This document shows positions 1 to 13,262 of a stretch of 64,000 nt of DNA, in pieces. The notes below the pieces were generated by a model that saw nothing but the letters and a program-made list of their open reading frames with translations, searched no databases and had not been told where the DNA came from. Origin of the DNA: Cadophora sp. MPI-SDFR-AT-0126 (lineage: Eukaryota; Ascomycota; Leotiomycetes; Helotiales; Ploettnerulaceae). Position 1 is the first letter of the stretch; every line of letters starts with the position of its first letter. The stretch is from positions 2,046,001 to 2,110,000 of the forward strand of contig JAGMVK010000010.1 in NCBI GenBank assembly GCA_020747065.1, read 5' to 3'. The translations under genes were made by a program, and so were the position numbers.

Positions 1-420
1 GATAACTATCCATGTCCAGCACACAAAGTCCTGCGAATACACCACGGCCTAAAGAAGTGGCAAAGCGCTATACTCATCCAGATGCGCACAGAGAAAATTG
101 GGATAAGGGACTTCTTGTGGAAAAGGAAGGTACCAGGGCTTGATGACCCGGGATGTGACTGCGGCGAAGGAGGACAAACCGTGGGCCACGTCCTAATGAG
201 GTGCCGGAAATATCGCAACTTACGACGGAGGGAATTTAGCAGGGGAGGACTAATAGACCTAAGGGCAATCTTGAACGAGCCAAAATTAGTCACAAAAGCA
301 ATACGATTTATAGAATAGACGCACCTCCTTAGGCAATTTCGGAGTTGCTGTACAGCGCGCAGAGACGAAGTGGAACACTGGGGGAAGACTGAAGGCACGG
401 AAGGGGGTCTCGTCCACCCA
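1..420 (+). mobile_element. 3' fragment of a LINE (non-LTR retrotransposon)
   Basis: The frame 82-318 carries the cysteine/histidine motif found at the very C-terminus of fungal LINE polyproteins (CDCGEGGQT, GHVLMRC, then KYRNLRR). The same motif recurs in the larger LINE at about 42,200 (CECGQGRED, HFLFHYRQYQHLR), but the sequences are clearly different, so this is another LINE lineage. The frame stays open past the TAG at 316-318 to a TGA near 440, with residues such as THLLRQFRS, so the TAG is probably a C-to-T nonsense mutation. The reverse transcriptase part, if present, lies left of the window. Seen: motif and frame. Known: family-level placement. Inferred: the stop is a mutation. Confidence 0.7.
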
Positions 421-523
421 AGTATTCTGCCTCACTTTTGAGGAAGTTTATGGAGAAAATTCTAGAATTCCGTACTGTTGATTGGGAGAATAACCTCCCG
501 GCCTGACATGGGTGGACGAGACC
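406..523. repeat. 15-bp perfect inverted repeat flanking an 88-bp spacer
   Basis: GGTCTCGTCCACCCA at 406-420 is exactly matched by its reverse complement at 509-523. A shorter further copy (GTCCACCCC) follows at 528-536. It lies just 3' of the LINE fragment and could be a hairpin in the element's 3' region or the end of a small non-autonomous element. Nothing inside it is recognisable. Confidence 0.6.
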
Positions 524-536
524 TACTGTCCACCCC

Positions 537-1960
537 TTACGTACAAGGACACTGGGTGGTTATCAGGAGTAGTAGCGAAGGTGCCTGAGATACCCTTAAA
601 GAACAAGCAAAGCACTCCTTTGACGCCTAGGTAAATAGTCGTAGATAGGAGCCAGACCTTCCAGTGGAGGAGGTTGCTGGTCACGTTATCGTGATGAAGT
701 GGCTTGTTAGGGGGGATAGTACAACGCTTCCCCGATAGCTTTCCCCGCGAATTGCTTTTGAGTCGAACCACTTGAACTAGCTGCCGCTCGTTGTGGTGCT
801 AGGGTCGGGCCCACACCTTTGAGGGGCAAAAGCAAAACCACTTTTTCTCCAGACTTACGGCAAGACCCGCCGACTCCTTATTCGAACCGAAGCCGTCCTT
901 ATGATGCCCGAAAACCATCAAAACCCTGCACCCCGCGATCTCCGATTCACTAGTGCGATGACTTTGTTTCGCCGATCAGTCAAACGACTTCTTCCCCAAT
1001 TATATCTCTCGTGAGGAAACGGGAGGCGTTTATAATTCAATCAGTCCTTAATTCGTTCAAGTTTCATTTCATTCGCACGATCTGTTCAGAGACGTCGGCT
1101 CGGTCGGGACAAAACGACACAGGTCATAAAAAGCAAAGCTACTCGGCATCCCTTGCGATAATCTGTTCTGCGGCCAAATTTCTTTTTGGGGGGGCGGGGG
1201 GGGCTGTGTTCCGAGCGGTCCAGCAATACGACAGCTGACCGGCCGAAGCATCTCGTCTTCTCTGGACGGAACCGCCATTGAAACACTAGTGTGGATTCTC
1301 CTTGAACTAGATTGACTCGCAATTTAGTGGGGATTTCCTTTCAACAGCGCAGGGCTTATTAAAAGCATTTTATAGCGGTAGCTTATAGGATATGATCCAT
1401 GAATTCTTCTCAACAGTCTTTACGGAAGTAGTTATTCCTTAACGCTGTCCTCGTCTGGTAATATATTCCGCGAAGTCAAGGTTCAACTCCAATTTATCCT
1501 GGTATTGCGGATTAACCCGCAGATATCGTCGAGTGAGACAGATTCGGAAGCCTTGGGGCCGGTACTAAACGTGGCGACCCCTGATTTAAACTCTAATATT
1601 ACTGTTAGTAACGCCCTTAAAAGGGTGGGTGAGAGCGACTATTCTCACACCACCACAACCGCGAAGCTAATTCGCTGGGGTCTTGCTGTGGCTTATGGCA
1701 ATCCCCGAAACTCGCGGGTGAGCCGGAGCGAGGCTGCAGTGGCGACTGGAGCGATTTGGTCGGCGAGGGCGGCATTGATTGTTTCTTGCCTCAAAAAGCG
1801 AAATGTGCACAACCCAGTTCTGAAAATGACGAGCCATAATAGAAAAAGAGACTACAACGCTAACAACGGCAGTTGCCATCGAAGCTCCCCAGAGCATAAA
1901 AACTTGAGCTGATCTTTGAAAATTGAAAGGGAACGTTGACGCACATAACTGACTGCTGCA
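537..1960. other. Intergenic, no supported gene
   Basis: Balanced composition with only short open frames, most of which begin with non-ATG codons. A G-rich tract sits at about 1188-1202. No domain is recognisable on either strand. The right end presumably holds the promoter of the membrane-protein gene that starts at 1961. Confidence 0.5.
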
Positions 1961-2914
1961 ATGGGGTTCTTGGACAACTATATCGCTGCCTCGGTTGGTG
2001 CTGGGATAGTCATCTTTCTTGAGTCTGAATATTCTGCATGGAGATTATTCCAACGACGGCAAACTTTGTTTTTTTACGTGTGCCAACTGGCCATCTTGTC
2101 AAGCGCCTTCTTCAACGGCATATCTGCGTATGCCTATTTCACACCGGCGGTGGAGATAGTGCCACTTTACACCATCAACACAATAGTCGAAATCCTCATG
2201 GTCGTGAGCTACCCGACAATGATCTTGTTACGACTGCGGCTTATACATCCCCTGCGTCCACTTGTCCTATGCGCGCCTATGCTACAGGGCATTCTCTGGT
2301 TGGTGTTAGGCATTTATCAAACGAAATTCGCCTTGACAAAGGATCAGCATTTCTATCGCGTTGCTTACATTTTGCAATTGACAGGAATAATCATATTGAT
2401 GGTGCAAAACGTCATTATTGATATCTTTTTTGTCATGATGGCTCGAAAAAACTTTTCAGATGTTATCCATATCAGATATGTCATTGCCGTCAATATGATG
2501 GTGATTACACTTCAGATAGCGTCAGCCGCATTAACATTCTTATTCTTTTATATCGACAACAGCGCCTTGAAAGTTATCCCAGTGATAGAGCCGATTAAAG
2601 TTAGGTTAGAAATAATGATTCTGGCCTACATCGCTGAATCCTGCCGTACACGGCGGCGATCCTCAGCAGCCCTGCAGCAGCTGTCAATTGGATCTGTGCC
2701 ACCGGTGGGGGACCTGGTACTTCCATCCTCTCCCAACCGCAATAATATCACTAACATAAAACAGGTCACAACGGCTTCAGAAAAGTCCATGCCAATTTCT
2801 TTGGGAAAAACCAACTCGCGTATGTCCACTTCCTCACTCACCCGTCAAGAAACCCCCTTAGCAAGCAGAAGACCCATTGCTCTCTCTGTACGAACGAAAG
2901 ACCAATTAAATTAA
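1961..2914 (+). CDS. Putative multi-spanning membrane protein (317 aa)
   Basis: A single open frame from ATG 1961 encodes 317 residues. Hydrophobic segments lie near residues 36-56, 68-92, 101-119, 133-158 and 172-198, with weaker ones at 8-21 and about 206-224, so six or seven membrane spans are likely. They are followed by a hydrophilic Ser/Thr-rich tail (about 226-317) that looks cytosolic and phosphorylatable. The layout resembles small fungal 7-TM proteins, but I recognise no signature motif and do not assign a receptor family. There are no frame breaks, and composition differs sharply from the RIP block that starts 1.2 kb downstream. It could be a lineage-specific receptor-like protein or an integral membrane protein of unknown role. 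The coding call is fairly safe; function is unknown. Confidence 0.6.
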   Translation: MGFLDNYIAASVGAGIVIFLESEYSAWRLFQRRQTLFFYVCQLAILSSAFFNGISAYAYFTPAVEIVPLYTINTIVEILMVVSYPTMILLRLRLIHPLRPLVLCAPMLQGILWLVLGIYQTKFALTKDQHFYRVAYILQLTGIIILMVQNVIIDIFFVMMARKNFSDVIHIRYVIAVNMMVITLQIASAALTFLFFYIDNSALKVIPVIEPIKVRLEIMILAYIAESCRTRRRSSAALQQLSIGSVPPVGDLVLPSSPNRNNITNIKQVTTASEKSMPISLGKTNSRMSTSSLTRQETPLASRRPIALSVRTKDQLN

Positions 2915-4139
2915 CTGCACTAGCTCCGACCCAGGGTGGGGCGCCATTGGTGCATGTGAAGATCTTGTCTTTGGATTCTGCAACGATGCCAGTTACAGAC
3001 AGGTCAGACCCTTCTCTCTCCCTTACCGCCTGCCTGTCCATGTCCCTTTATTAACAAGATTCAGACCGACTGCGTTTGCGGGCGACTGGGTGACTAAGGA
3101 GAATCCAAAGCAAGGCTCGCCGTGCACGAATAGATCTGAGCTGAACAGGAAGCACTATTCCTTTGGATCTGGAGAAGGATAGTGACCTCTCTTGGAAAAA
3201 GACTATCAGGCGTTACAGAAGTGGGGTGAAGGCAGATTGGAGTTGAAGATGAGGGGCTCGAAGTTGAGTTTGATACGTGGTTGTTAGTGCCGAATTGTTA
3301 AGGCCAGGGATCTTTCCTCGAGAGATAGTAAGGGATCAGATGGATCGAGAAGGACAGCGATTAGCTCTCTGATTTCATAGTTGGAGTCGATTTGGAATGT
3401 ATAGGTCTTTTGTTTGGCTTGTAAGAGCTTTTAGCTAGCTATCCGATTGGAACCTCACATTGAACTGGTACTAACTTGCAACACGAAAGCTGCCGACAAT
3501 GTCAATATCAGTAAATGAGATATTATGAAAGCTTTTGTTCCAAGTGCCCGGTATTTTGTATTTTTAGCCGAAATCCGCCAATTCGGACGTTAAGTGCGGG
3601 GGAAACATTGCCCTACCGAGCCCACCAACTCCACTTTTATGCGTCCCCGGCTTGAGGTAGCTTACTACCGATGTCCGCTGCAAAATTAGCGCCTCCAAAC
3701 CCCCAAAATTTAAGGTCCAACGGGCGCCTGCCACTAACCAGTAAGCTAAAATCCGGACGATGATCTTGACCGAATGCCCACTTTTAGTTGGTAGCCTGTC
3801 AGTCTTATAAGACTAGCGAGAAGGGGAAGATTAACCTTGGCCAGGCCTAAGTAAGCACCGAAGAATTGGTAAGGCATAACTATCCTAACCATTCTTACGA
3901 TATAGATTAACTAGCTTAGTCTTGCTTGTCTGTCATGATATCCGATCGAAAACGTGTGTTATGACTCGTCATTTCTTGTTTTAATCACGCAGCCAAGAAT
4001 ATTTTTAGAAATATCCAAGTCAGAATCACCAAGTAATAGTAGTATTCTAGCCGTTCTGGATATTATCACGGGTCCAGTTGAGAAATGTAGTCCACTTCCT
4101 AACACTTCTCTTTTGTTTACTATACGTATACTATAGTGA
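2915..4139. other. Intergenic; transition into an AT-rich block
   Basis: No supported gene. Composition is ordinary up to about 3,900 and then becomes TA-rich. A 60-codon frame at 3954-4136 has no recognisable content. Confidence 0.45.
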
Positions 4140-5205
4140 TTTCAGGTTCGTATTCAAGTAGGGTAACAAATGAGTAGAGTAGAGTAGAGTAGTAAGCGCT
4201 ACTCTATTCTTATTTCTATCGGATTTCCTAGGAAACTTCATATAAAATTTAGCAAGGCATAGACTATTTAGCTCTACTTAATAAGAGATCGCAATTAGTA
4301 ATCTTAGAAATCTATTAGTTATATCTACGTAGCTTTAAAATCCCTGTAATTCTAATAAAAAAAATATTAATATTAAGATTTAGAATAATAAAGAAATCAT
4401 AAAAAGAGTTTCTTTTTAAAATAATAAAGTTTTCTTATAGAAAATAAGTATATTAATTACTAATTCTCAGTTTTATAATTAATAAACAATTACTTAAGTT
4501 ATTAAACATTAGTTCTCTTATTCTTACTAGAATCTCGCGTAAGTCTAGGGTTATTATATATTATTCTCTTTACTATCTTACTATTTCTCTATTTAGTATA
4601 ATCTTATTCTTTAATTATTTTATTAATAACTTACTCTTTTATTTTCTCTTAGTTTTTACTCTAAATTAGGTATATATAATCTATATTAGTATTAGAAGTA
4701 TTTATACTATAATTAGTATAAAATACTAGCTATTACGAAGTTCTTATCGGCGCGATCAGGTTAACTAGAATAATATCGTATTTTTAAGAATTCTAAAGAA
4801 AAGAAAAGAAGAAGTAGAACGTTACTTGATATCTAAGTAGATATAGGCGCTTAATAAAGCTAATTCTAATTAAGCCTAAAACTAAGCTTCGCGATTTCTC
4901 TTATAATTTATAAGATACGATATATACTACGTAATATATAGCTTAATTATTATTATAGTTTATAATATTATCTCTTCTTTCTCTTTAGAAGAAAGTAGCT
5001 CTTAGTTTAGTAGCTATTTCTTTATTATTACTATTTAGTCTCTCGTAATCGTTCTTTTCGCGATAGAATACTTCTAATTACTTAAGTAATATCTTTAGTA
5101 TATTACGAACACTCTGAGGCGATCGTAGGGTTCTAAGAGGGAATGTTCAAGAAGCTAGCGTACTCCTAGGAATTAAGTAATTCCTAGATGAGTAGTTCCT
5201 AGGAG
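4140..5205. other. RIP-eroded TA-rich sequence with a short GAGTA tandem
   Basis: Very TA-rich sequence with no long frame on either strand. A pentanucleotide tandem of GAGTA/AGAGT units occupies about 4172-4192. Just before the left LTR, a 10-11-bp inverted repeat (CTCCTAGGAA / TTCCTAGGAG) spans about 5163-5205. The parent element is too eroded to name. Confidence 0.5.
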
Positions 5206-5427
5206 TGTAACGACGTAATATTACTAAGTGTAGTATCAAGTATAGGAGTAAGAGGGTAGGCAAATAGTAATATTATAGATTAAGTACGAAGGAAATAAGA
5301 AGGTAAGGAGCTCTTATAGGGGGAATAGTCCTATATATATATAAATCTAGTCCGGCTTTTATCCGGTAATATTCTAGCTAAACTTAAGTACCCCTATTTC
5401 TAGTACTTTTATTACTTTAATATTATA
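5206..5427 (-). repeat. LTR of gypsy copy 1 (left; 3' LTR in element orientation)
   Basis: A 222-bp repeat that aligns end to end with 12741-12962. It starts TGTAACGACG and its other end has decayed to ATATTATA from the GTTACA form kept in the partner LTR. The differences are mostly transitions, consistent with RIP. Confidence 0.85.
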
Positions 5428-8400
5428 TTATTCCCCTCTTATAAAAGAGCTTACCCCTAAGCTCTAAATTATATTTTTATATAGAATTATTATTATATAA
5501 AATAGTAAAAATATATAGCTTTAGTAAGGAGATTTTGAAGGAAGTATTAATCTAATAGTATTAATTAATAATAATAATAGTAGTAAGTAAGGTAATAATT
5601 TAACTATAAAACTATTTAAAAGGCGTTTGAACTAGGTTTAGTAAGGCTATAATTACTTATTATTATACGTGTTATAGTACTTAATAGTGCAGATCTTTAA
5701 AATTCTGATTTTTTTTTTTAAATAATTATAACTTTAAGTTCTATAAGTAAATCTTATATATAGAGATTTATTGATTTATATATATTACTAATATATTTTA
5801 ATAATCCGTATTAAATAAAATAAGTAATTCAAGAGTAAATTAAGTTCTAAATTCTTAGTAATTTAGTAGTAATTTGGAGTTAATTTAGTATATTAATATA
5901 AATAGTACTTACTCTAATTCTTATTAATACTCTCGAGTTCGCCTACTATAAGTATTATATTCAATGCATTTGCTTACTTACTACGGAATTAGACTATATT
6001 TATAAGTTTAATAGCGCTAAAAGTAAGAAATATACGTATTATAAGAAGTAAGTAGAAAAGTACAATTCTATAAGTATTTTTTATTCTCTTTTCCTAAATC
6101 CTAATTATTGTAAATATAATTTAATTATAATTTAGATAAGCTAAAATACTGATTTTTATACTAGATTCTGCATTATATAGTTAAGGAATATTATAAGCTC
6201 TTCCTTGCTATTATCGCTAAAGATAATGAAAGTATTATTTCTGCTTTTTAAGAGATTAATACTAAATTACGTATTACTATTGCTAATACCCTTAAGATAT
6301 AGAGTAAGCTATAGTTAAAGTTATTAAAGAAAACCTATACTTCTTACTAAATTATTATAAATCTGACTATATAATAAGCTATAGGTTACTTTCTTTTTTT
6401 TTGTCTTTTTCTTTTATTATAAGTTTTACTTATAATTATTTTTATTTAAAATAAAGATCTAGTTTTAGATATACTTATTTTTCCTTAAATAAGATTAAAA
6501 TAATCTTTAATTAATATATAAATAAGGTCTAGTTTTAGCTCTAAGCTAAATCTAAGAGAAGATTACTACTAGTACTACTAAAGTAGTTAAGACTATTTAT
6601 TATAATAGTATTAAGTATAAAAGAGTAGAGGGAGAGGAGGAGGAGGGAGAGTTATTAGTTCGTTTTTAGGTAATTTAAAGTAGTGAATGCCCTAGTAGCG
6701 CAGGGGAGGAAGAGAAGATTCTAAATAACTTGAAATAGAGGGAGAATAGGCCCTGTTTTAGATTAGCTTTATTATGAGTTCTTTGTAATTATACCTTTAA
6801 TTAGACTTTTTATATAAGAGTAGCTTTTTATAGCGAAACTAGTGAGATATTCTAGCTAAGGTATAGCTATAAGATCGCAGTATTAGTGCTTTAAATTAGA
6901 GGGTATTTAAATAATTTAAATTAAATCTTGTTTTACTATCTTACTAACTGATTTATTATTTTTTAAGTGACTGTAGTTATTTACTCTATTTTTTTATATA
7001 GCTAACTATTTAGGTAGGTTTTAGAGTAGTTTTAGAGTAGAAGAATTAATTTAGTAAAAATCTCTTAATTTATAAGGCGATCCTATTAAATTAGTTACGT
7101 TGTATTATATAGTATTAGGATCGTAGCCTACTTAATTGATTTAATACTTTAAGGTATTATAATATAATCGCGATATAAGAACTTTTTGCACTTCCTATTC
7201 TTCTTAACCTTTAATTATCTTAAAAGGGTTTTAGGACTATTCTTAATTAGGTAAGGGGTTATTTGCGTCCTAGAATAATAGTTTAGAAGTAAATATATTA
7301 TGAATATTTAATTCTATAGATAACTGGAACTAATAGAAGTTTCTTATTTAATATAGAATTTTAAATAGCCCTTTCTATTAATTACTAAGCTTGCAGCTTA
7401 ATTAGTGATTCTTAAGGTTCTTAGTAAATAAGTACACTTTATTTTCTACTTAGAAATTAATAAGTCTATAATACTAGTTTATAGTCCTTACTATGCGATT
7501 CTACGTAGCTTATATATTTAATTTAGTTAATTCCCATGCCTTTTTTATGTATTTTACTATTACTTTAGTATTATAGTAATTAAGCTTTTTTAAAAGAGTA
7601 GTAGCTTTAGAAGAGTTTTAATTTTAATTATTTCTTAGATTTAATTTAAATTTGAGCTAGTATAGGGCTATATTAATAGAGGTATAAGAAAGAGTTATTT
7701 AAGTTTGATTTATTAATAGAATTAATTTGCTTTAGTTATTCTAGTAGAAGTTAATAAATAGCTGTAATTTTTAATTAATATACTTATTTATGATTTTTAT
7801 TTAGTTATTGATTTTTTTATAATATACTATAAAAAGCTTAACTTAAACGCTGATAATTTAGTAAAATTCTTTTTAAAATAATAAAACAAACTGTAGCCCT
7901 TAATCTAATATAATTAATTTTAGAGTATATTTAAATTAGTAGATCTATTAGATAGAGAGTTTAGTAATACTATATATATTAATATCTTAGTAATAAGAAA
8001 TTATTATAAAATTCTTTTTTAGGCGATTAATAGATATTAGGATTCTATTATAATTATACTTATTCTTTAGGAAATCCTTATAATTTATATATAAATACTA
8101 TATAGAATAATTTGGAATTAGTAGTAGGTAGAAAAGACCTTGCTATTTAAAATACTTAAAGTACGAGAATTAATAAATTTAGTAATTTCTTATATACCGA
8201 TTGTAATCCGAACCTATTCTAACTTAGTAGTACTTTAGAATCAGAAGTTAATATATCTTTAATCTATTAGAGTAGGTAATAAATAATTGATCGTATACTT
8301 CTTTAATTAACCTAGTATAAAGAAGAGTATTATATTATACGTAAAGTTGATTTTTAAAAAATAGGAGTCTATTCTTAATTAAGTAGTCTTTAGATAAGGA

Positions 8401-9279
8401 TTTTTACATATTAATAAAGGTAGTACAATTATCTTAATAAAGCTTTTTAATAAGATTAAAAGAGTTTAGGGAAGTATTTAGAGGAGCTTTTACCTTAGTA
8501 GTAATTAATAGTGAGAAAGATATTATAATTATAGAGAAAACAAATTATTTTACTAGCTTAGAATTGATATAGGGATTAAGCCTTTTTAATACTAGTAGGA
8601 TTTAGTTTTAATTATTTTTTTTAAATCTGTTTTTATACTTCTAAATCTTGCTCCTAATAGCTTAAGAGATTAGTTTTTTAATTATCTTTACTAGGGATAT
8701 ATATAATTTAAAAGTTAAAGTTAAAGAGAAATTCCATTTAATAAGCTTACTTAGCTATAAGTACTTTAATAGTTATGAAGTACTTTAGGGAGTAGTAGTC
8801 TAAATATACCTTAATTCTATTCTAAAGGAATATTAACTTTAAGTACTACTTATAAAAGCTTTCTATAATAGTATATAATTCTTTATTATAGATTTTCTAA
8901 TTTAGTTCGTAACTATTAAGTACATATAAATAAAAATTAAGTAAGTACTATTATTTATTATTATACTATTATAATACTACTTTAGCGATTACTTTATTAG
9001 AAGTATCTGTTTCCAGCTTAGTAAGTAATTCTAATTGGAAATAGTAAATCCATTAAATTAATAGTAATTACTTTTAGAGCTCTTTAAATATAATATAATA
9101 CTCTTTTATCCAATTCCAGACTACTATAGGCCAAGTAAGTGCAGATAGAGATTTAGTAATAAGCTTAAAGTTACGTATAAATTATTAGTAAAAACTATAG
9201 AACTTTAGATATAACTTAATAATTATTATAATCTTGAAGTACTTTTAATTACGTAGTAATTTAATCTTTTCTAGATCTG

Positions 9280-9840
9280 TCTTAATATCCTTAGTAATTA
9301 TTATATAGCTTAAGTACTTAGTGCAAGTGATATAGAATTTGTATTTCTTAATATTAGCTTATAATTCAGCTTCTATTAAATGCTTTAGTACGAATTCTAC
9401 GTAAGCCTAGTATTCCCTTATAGATTTAAAATAAATTAAGATATTGTTTAGGTAAGCTATATAGAAGTTATTTAGATAGTTAAGGAGTATATTATTTATA
9501 TAACATTAGTATATACTAAGTTTATTATAAAAATTAAATAATAGTACTTTGTACTTATATAATCTATATCTAGTCTAAAACGTAGTATACTTCTTAAAGG
9601 CTAGATTTATACGAATATAATTAAGGCGGCTTAAATATCTAATTTTATAAATATCTTTATATTTAATACTTTAGTAAGGAACTTATTAATTCGGGGGATT
9701 AGATAAGTATCTTTCCGTATAAGGGTATTTAGCTTACGATAATTAATATAGAATCGCAGGCTTTTATTAGGCTTTTTAATAAAGAGTATAAGTAATGTAA
9801 ATAGACTTTGACTTAACTTAATAAAACCCTTATTTAGATT
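9280..9840 (-). pseudogene. Degenerate Ty3/gypsy reverse transcriptase core, copy 1
   Basis: Read on the minus strand, about 9,785 down to 9,660 gives the RT substrate region (KKPNKSLRFCINYRKLN, then RKDTYLIP and KIFIKLDI). About 9,457-9,420 gives AYLNNILIYFKS, the catalytic YxDD box with both aspartates changed to asparagine (GAT/GAC to AAT/AAC, G-to-A changes typical of RIP). Stops and a frame change separate the two parts. It cannot encode an active enzyme. Confidence 0.8.
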
Positions 9841-12740
9841 CTCTAAAAGATATTCCTTTATTACTTTAAGCTCCTCTATTAATTAATAATAGAGAGAAGA
9901 ATAGGTATTAGATAGTAATCCTTTAAAATAAATCTTATAGTTATAATATTAATAAGGTGAAAAAGTATTTATATCTTTCTTAAAAAATATTAATTTTAGA
10001 TATTAGTACTATTTTAGAAGCCTTTTAAATAAGAGTTAGGTAATATTAGAATCTTCTAATTTATATTATTCTTATAAAATACGATCTATTTTATAAATAC
10101 TAGTTTAAAAGAACTTAGTATTTTTATATTTTATATTAAAATAAAAGATATTTATACTAATCTTATAAATAAATATAGATATAAGTAGTATTCTTAATAA
10201 TTTATATTTTAATTTCTAAGCCCGTAGAAGTCCTTTACTTATAGGAAATAATATTAAGATTAATTCAAAAGTAACTTAAAGAAGATATTCTTCTAGTATT
10301 TAAACTATAAAAGAAAGATATTTTTATCATATCTTATTCTTTTAGATTACTAGATCTCTGCGATTTACGTCACTCTAGTAGTCTTATTATAAAGAGAGCT
10401 ATATACATAGAAAGGGTAAGACTAGCTCTTGAGACTATTATTTAATAGGCAAGTAATTAGATAATTATAAAAATTAATTTTAATCTATTTATAACTTGAA
10501 ATAGAATCAATATATTTATTTAATACTTATTATTATATTTTACTTTCTTAAGTTAAGGATTATAAAGAAATAGTTATACACACGTTAACTATTAATTATT
10601 AAGTATAAACGCATATAGTAGGTAGCGTAGCTTTAAACGGAATTTTAAAAACTACGTATTAGTACAGTATACGGAAGGGACTGAATCTTTACTTCTAATA
10701 CTCTTAAAAGATATGTAGATATAGTCTAATTCATAAAAAAATAATTATTTACTCTAATATCTATTAATACAAAGAGTGTAATTTCTAATTTATTTATACT
10801 AAGTATATAATTAATTATAAATTACTTCTCTTCTATTAGAGAATTTAAATTAAGTTTTAATAGATTATATGTACGTAGGCTTAAAAAGGAGTTTTTCCTT
10901 AGGCTTCTTTATTTTTTTACACTTAATCTTTCTTACTTTTTATTATTTCTTTAGTATTATTATTAACTTTCTTTTTATTAAGGACTTAAACTTTAATTAA
11001 TTTAGAATAGTTTAACTTATAGTATTTAAACTTTTTATACTTATAATACTTCACTTATAGATTATTAGAACTTTCCTAAGGTTTTTATATACCCTCTTAA
11101 TATAATAGAGTAGGAGTTACAGTTTACGGTATTAAATAGTAGTGGAAGAGAGTATTAGGAAAAGAAGTAAGTTTAAGTATTATTTAAGAAGTAAGTGATT
11201 TAAAAGTCTTTTAAAAGGGGCTCGGCCTAACTGCTTTTTAGAAAGAATCTGATTTATAATAATTAGTAAAAAATAAATTAAATTACGTATTCTATTACTT
11301 ATTAGTATTAATTAAGATAAGATAAGTTATTATTACTATATAATTATCTTACTATAAGCTTTTAATTAATATAGTAGTAGTATAAAGCTAGGAAGTGATT
11401 TTAAGTTATATAAAGAAGAACTATTTTATATAAGCTATATTTTTTTGAATTGCGGTATTTTGAAATCTTATATAAAATTAAGTAAAGATTTCATATACGT
11501 AGTCTAGTTCTTATATACTTATATTAAAGAACTTAGTATAAGCTTTATAAGCTTTATTTCTAGTAAGAAAGTAGATCTTTAGTAAAGAAATTATTTTTAG
11601 GGCTATTTAGAATATATTAGTTTTAGATAAGTATTAAGACTTTAGGTAAGAGTAAGCTAAGTTAGTAATTAATTCTTATATTAAAGCTCGCTATACTTAA
11701 ATATCTAGGTAAAGACTTGCATTAATCTTTAATTAATCTTTAACTAAAGCTTTTTATTACTTAAATATTAAATTAGTTTTATTATTTAAGGGAGAGATCT
11801 TTTCTATAAGTTATACCTTAAATCCTTAAGAGGTATCTGATTCTACCTTAAATATAGTAAGAGGAGTATTTTTTGGCTTAAATAGGGTATATTTACTTTA
11901 ACTTATTAATTTTTTTTTTTTATTAATTAAATAATTAATAGTAGAGTTCTAAAGAGAATTAAGGTAAGATTAGCAGGGGGTACTATTATCGTAGCTTAAG
12001 CGGAAAGTAGCAATTACTTAATATAAGCTAAGAAGGCCTCTTAAGCACGATTTTAATTCTTTATGAATTAGATAATTTCTCTTAATATATTTAAATTACT
12101 AAAGTCTTTTTTATCTTAATTAGCGCGATCTTTACCTTTATTACTTTAGGTCCTACGATTAAAAAAGCTTTCAGCTAGAGTTGGAGAATTAAGAGTATTA
12201 TTAGTAGCTCCGCTAGATAGACTTACTATATTAGTAATATCTATAATAGGAATAGAAGAGGATTTAGGTGTAATTTAGGTGTAGCCCGAAATAGGGGTTT
12301 TAGGAGTATTAAGGGAATACTTTATAGTTTCCTAGTAAAGGATATTAGTATTAAGGTAGTTTTTGTACACTGTAATTCCATAGGTAATAAGAATTACATA
12401 ATTACGTTCTAAAAGGAAACGAAGGTAGTTTAAAAGAGTTTCATAAACTTAAGGGTTTTAGTAGTAGTAATTACAATACTTTAAATTTATTTATAGTAGC
12501 CTTTATATAAAGGGAATTATTTAAAGTCTTTATTAATAAAAACTACTTTACTCTAATTATACTAATTTACAATAAGTAGAACTAAACCCTAGTTCATTAG
12601 TTTATTTAAAAGATCTTTGGAATCCTAATTCTTTAAGAATAATAATTAAAGATAATTTAAATAAGAATCAATTAACTATATCTTTTAAGTAATAGGATAT
12701 TATATAGGCTATTCTCAGTAAAAGTAATCTTTTTATTTAA

Positions 12741-12962
12741 TATAATAATATAATATTATTAAGTGCAGTATTAAGTATAGGAGTAAGAGGGTAGGCAAAT
12801 AATAATATTATAAGTCGAGTATAAAGGAAATAAGAAGATAAGGAGCCCTCATAGGGAAAGCGATCCTATATATACATAAATCTAGTCCGGCTTTCGTCCG
12901 GTAATATTCCAACTAAACCTGAGTACCCCTATTTCCAGCACTTCCGTCACTTCAATGTTACA
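12741..12962 (-). repeat. LTR of gypsy copy 1 (right; 5' LTR in element orientation)
   Basis: This 222-bp partner of 5206-5427 is less eroded at its outer half (CTTCCGTCACTTCAATGTTACA region), whereas its inner start is fully TA-converted. The transcription start of the element would lie here on the minus strand. Confidence 0.85.
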
Positions 12963-13262
12963 CTCACAAGTTATTTTTTATCTGCGAAATAATTACTAGG
13001 TCGGCGAGTCAGATTGGAGAAACTTAACTTGTTATTTGACATCAATTTACTCTAATAGATTTTGCAACTCTGCCGATCTTCTTTCACGTAATACTAGCTT
13101 TAATACCCATTTTCAGCTATGCGTATACAATAGTTTTTCTTGTCGAAAGTATATTTATTATACTATTAATTATTCAGAGCTATTGAAGTATATATTAAAA
13201 AACTACTTTAACGGCCAATATATATTATATAGGCGGATTTAGAATCTTTATAGCAATGTTTA
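12963..13262. other. 300-bp spacer between the gypsy LTR and the pogo element
   Basis: TA-rich, with a 68-codon open frame at 13036-13242 that has no recognisable content. It ends with the TA dinucleotide (13261-13262) that forms the left target-site duplication of the adjacent DNA transposon. Confidence 0.5.

Larger units (their letters stand above)
5206..12962 (-). mobile_element. Ty3/gypsy LTR retrotransposon, copy 1 (RIP-inactivated)
   Basis: Two 222-bp direct repeats bound a 7,757-bp element. The LTRs begin TGTAAC and end GTTACA or RIP-altered versions of these. Orientation is minus. Inside the left LTR the complement reads a purine tract (AAGAGGGGAATAA) suited to a polypurine tract, and the minus strand near 9,440-9,785 reads degenerate reverse transcriptase: KKPNKSLRFCINYRKLN, later AYLNNILIY in place of the usual AYLDDILIY. 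Stop codons and frame changes occur throughout, and the sequence is extremely TA-rich, as expected after RIP. No perfect 5-bp target duplication is visible (AGGAG on the left, CTCAC on the right). Seen: LTRs and RT motif. Known: this RT form is Ty3/gypsy. A second copy lies at 29,244. Confidence 0.85.

Noticed and set aside
1505..1912. 135-codon plus-strand ORF just upstream of the membrane-protein gene
   Set aside because: TTG start and no domain. It could not be joined convincingly to the ATG at 1961.
5201..12967. Target-site duplication around gypsy copy 1
   Set aside because: Left AGGAG and right CTCAC do not match, even allowing for RIP transitions. The same holds for copy 2 (GAGAT / CTTAG).
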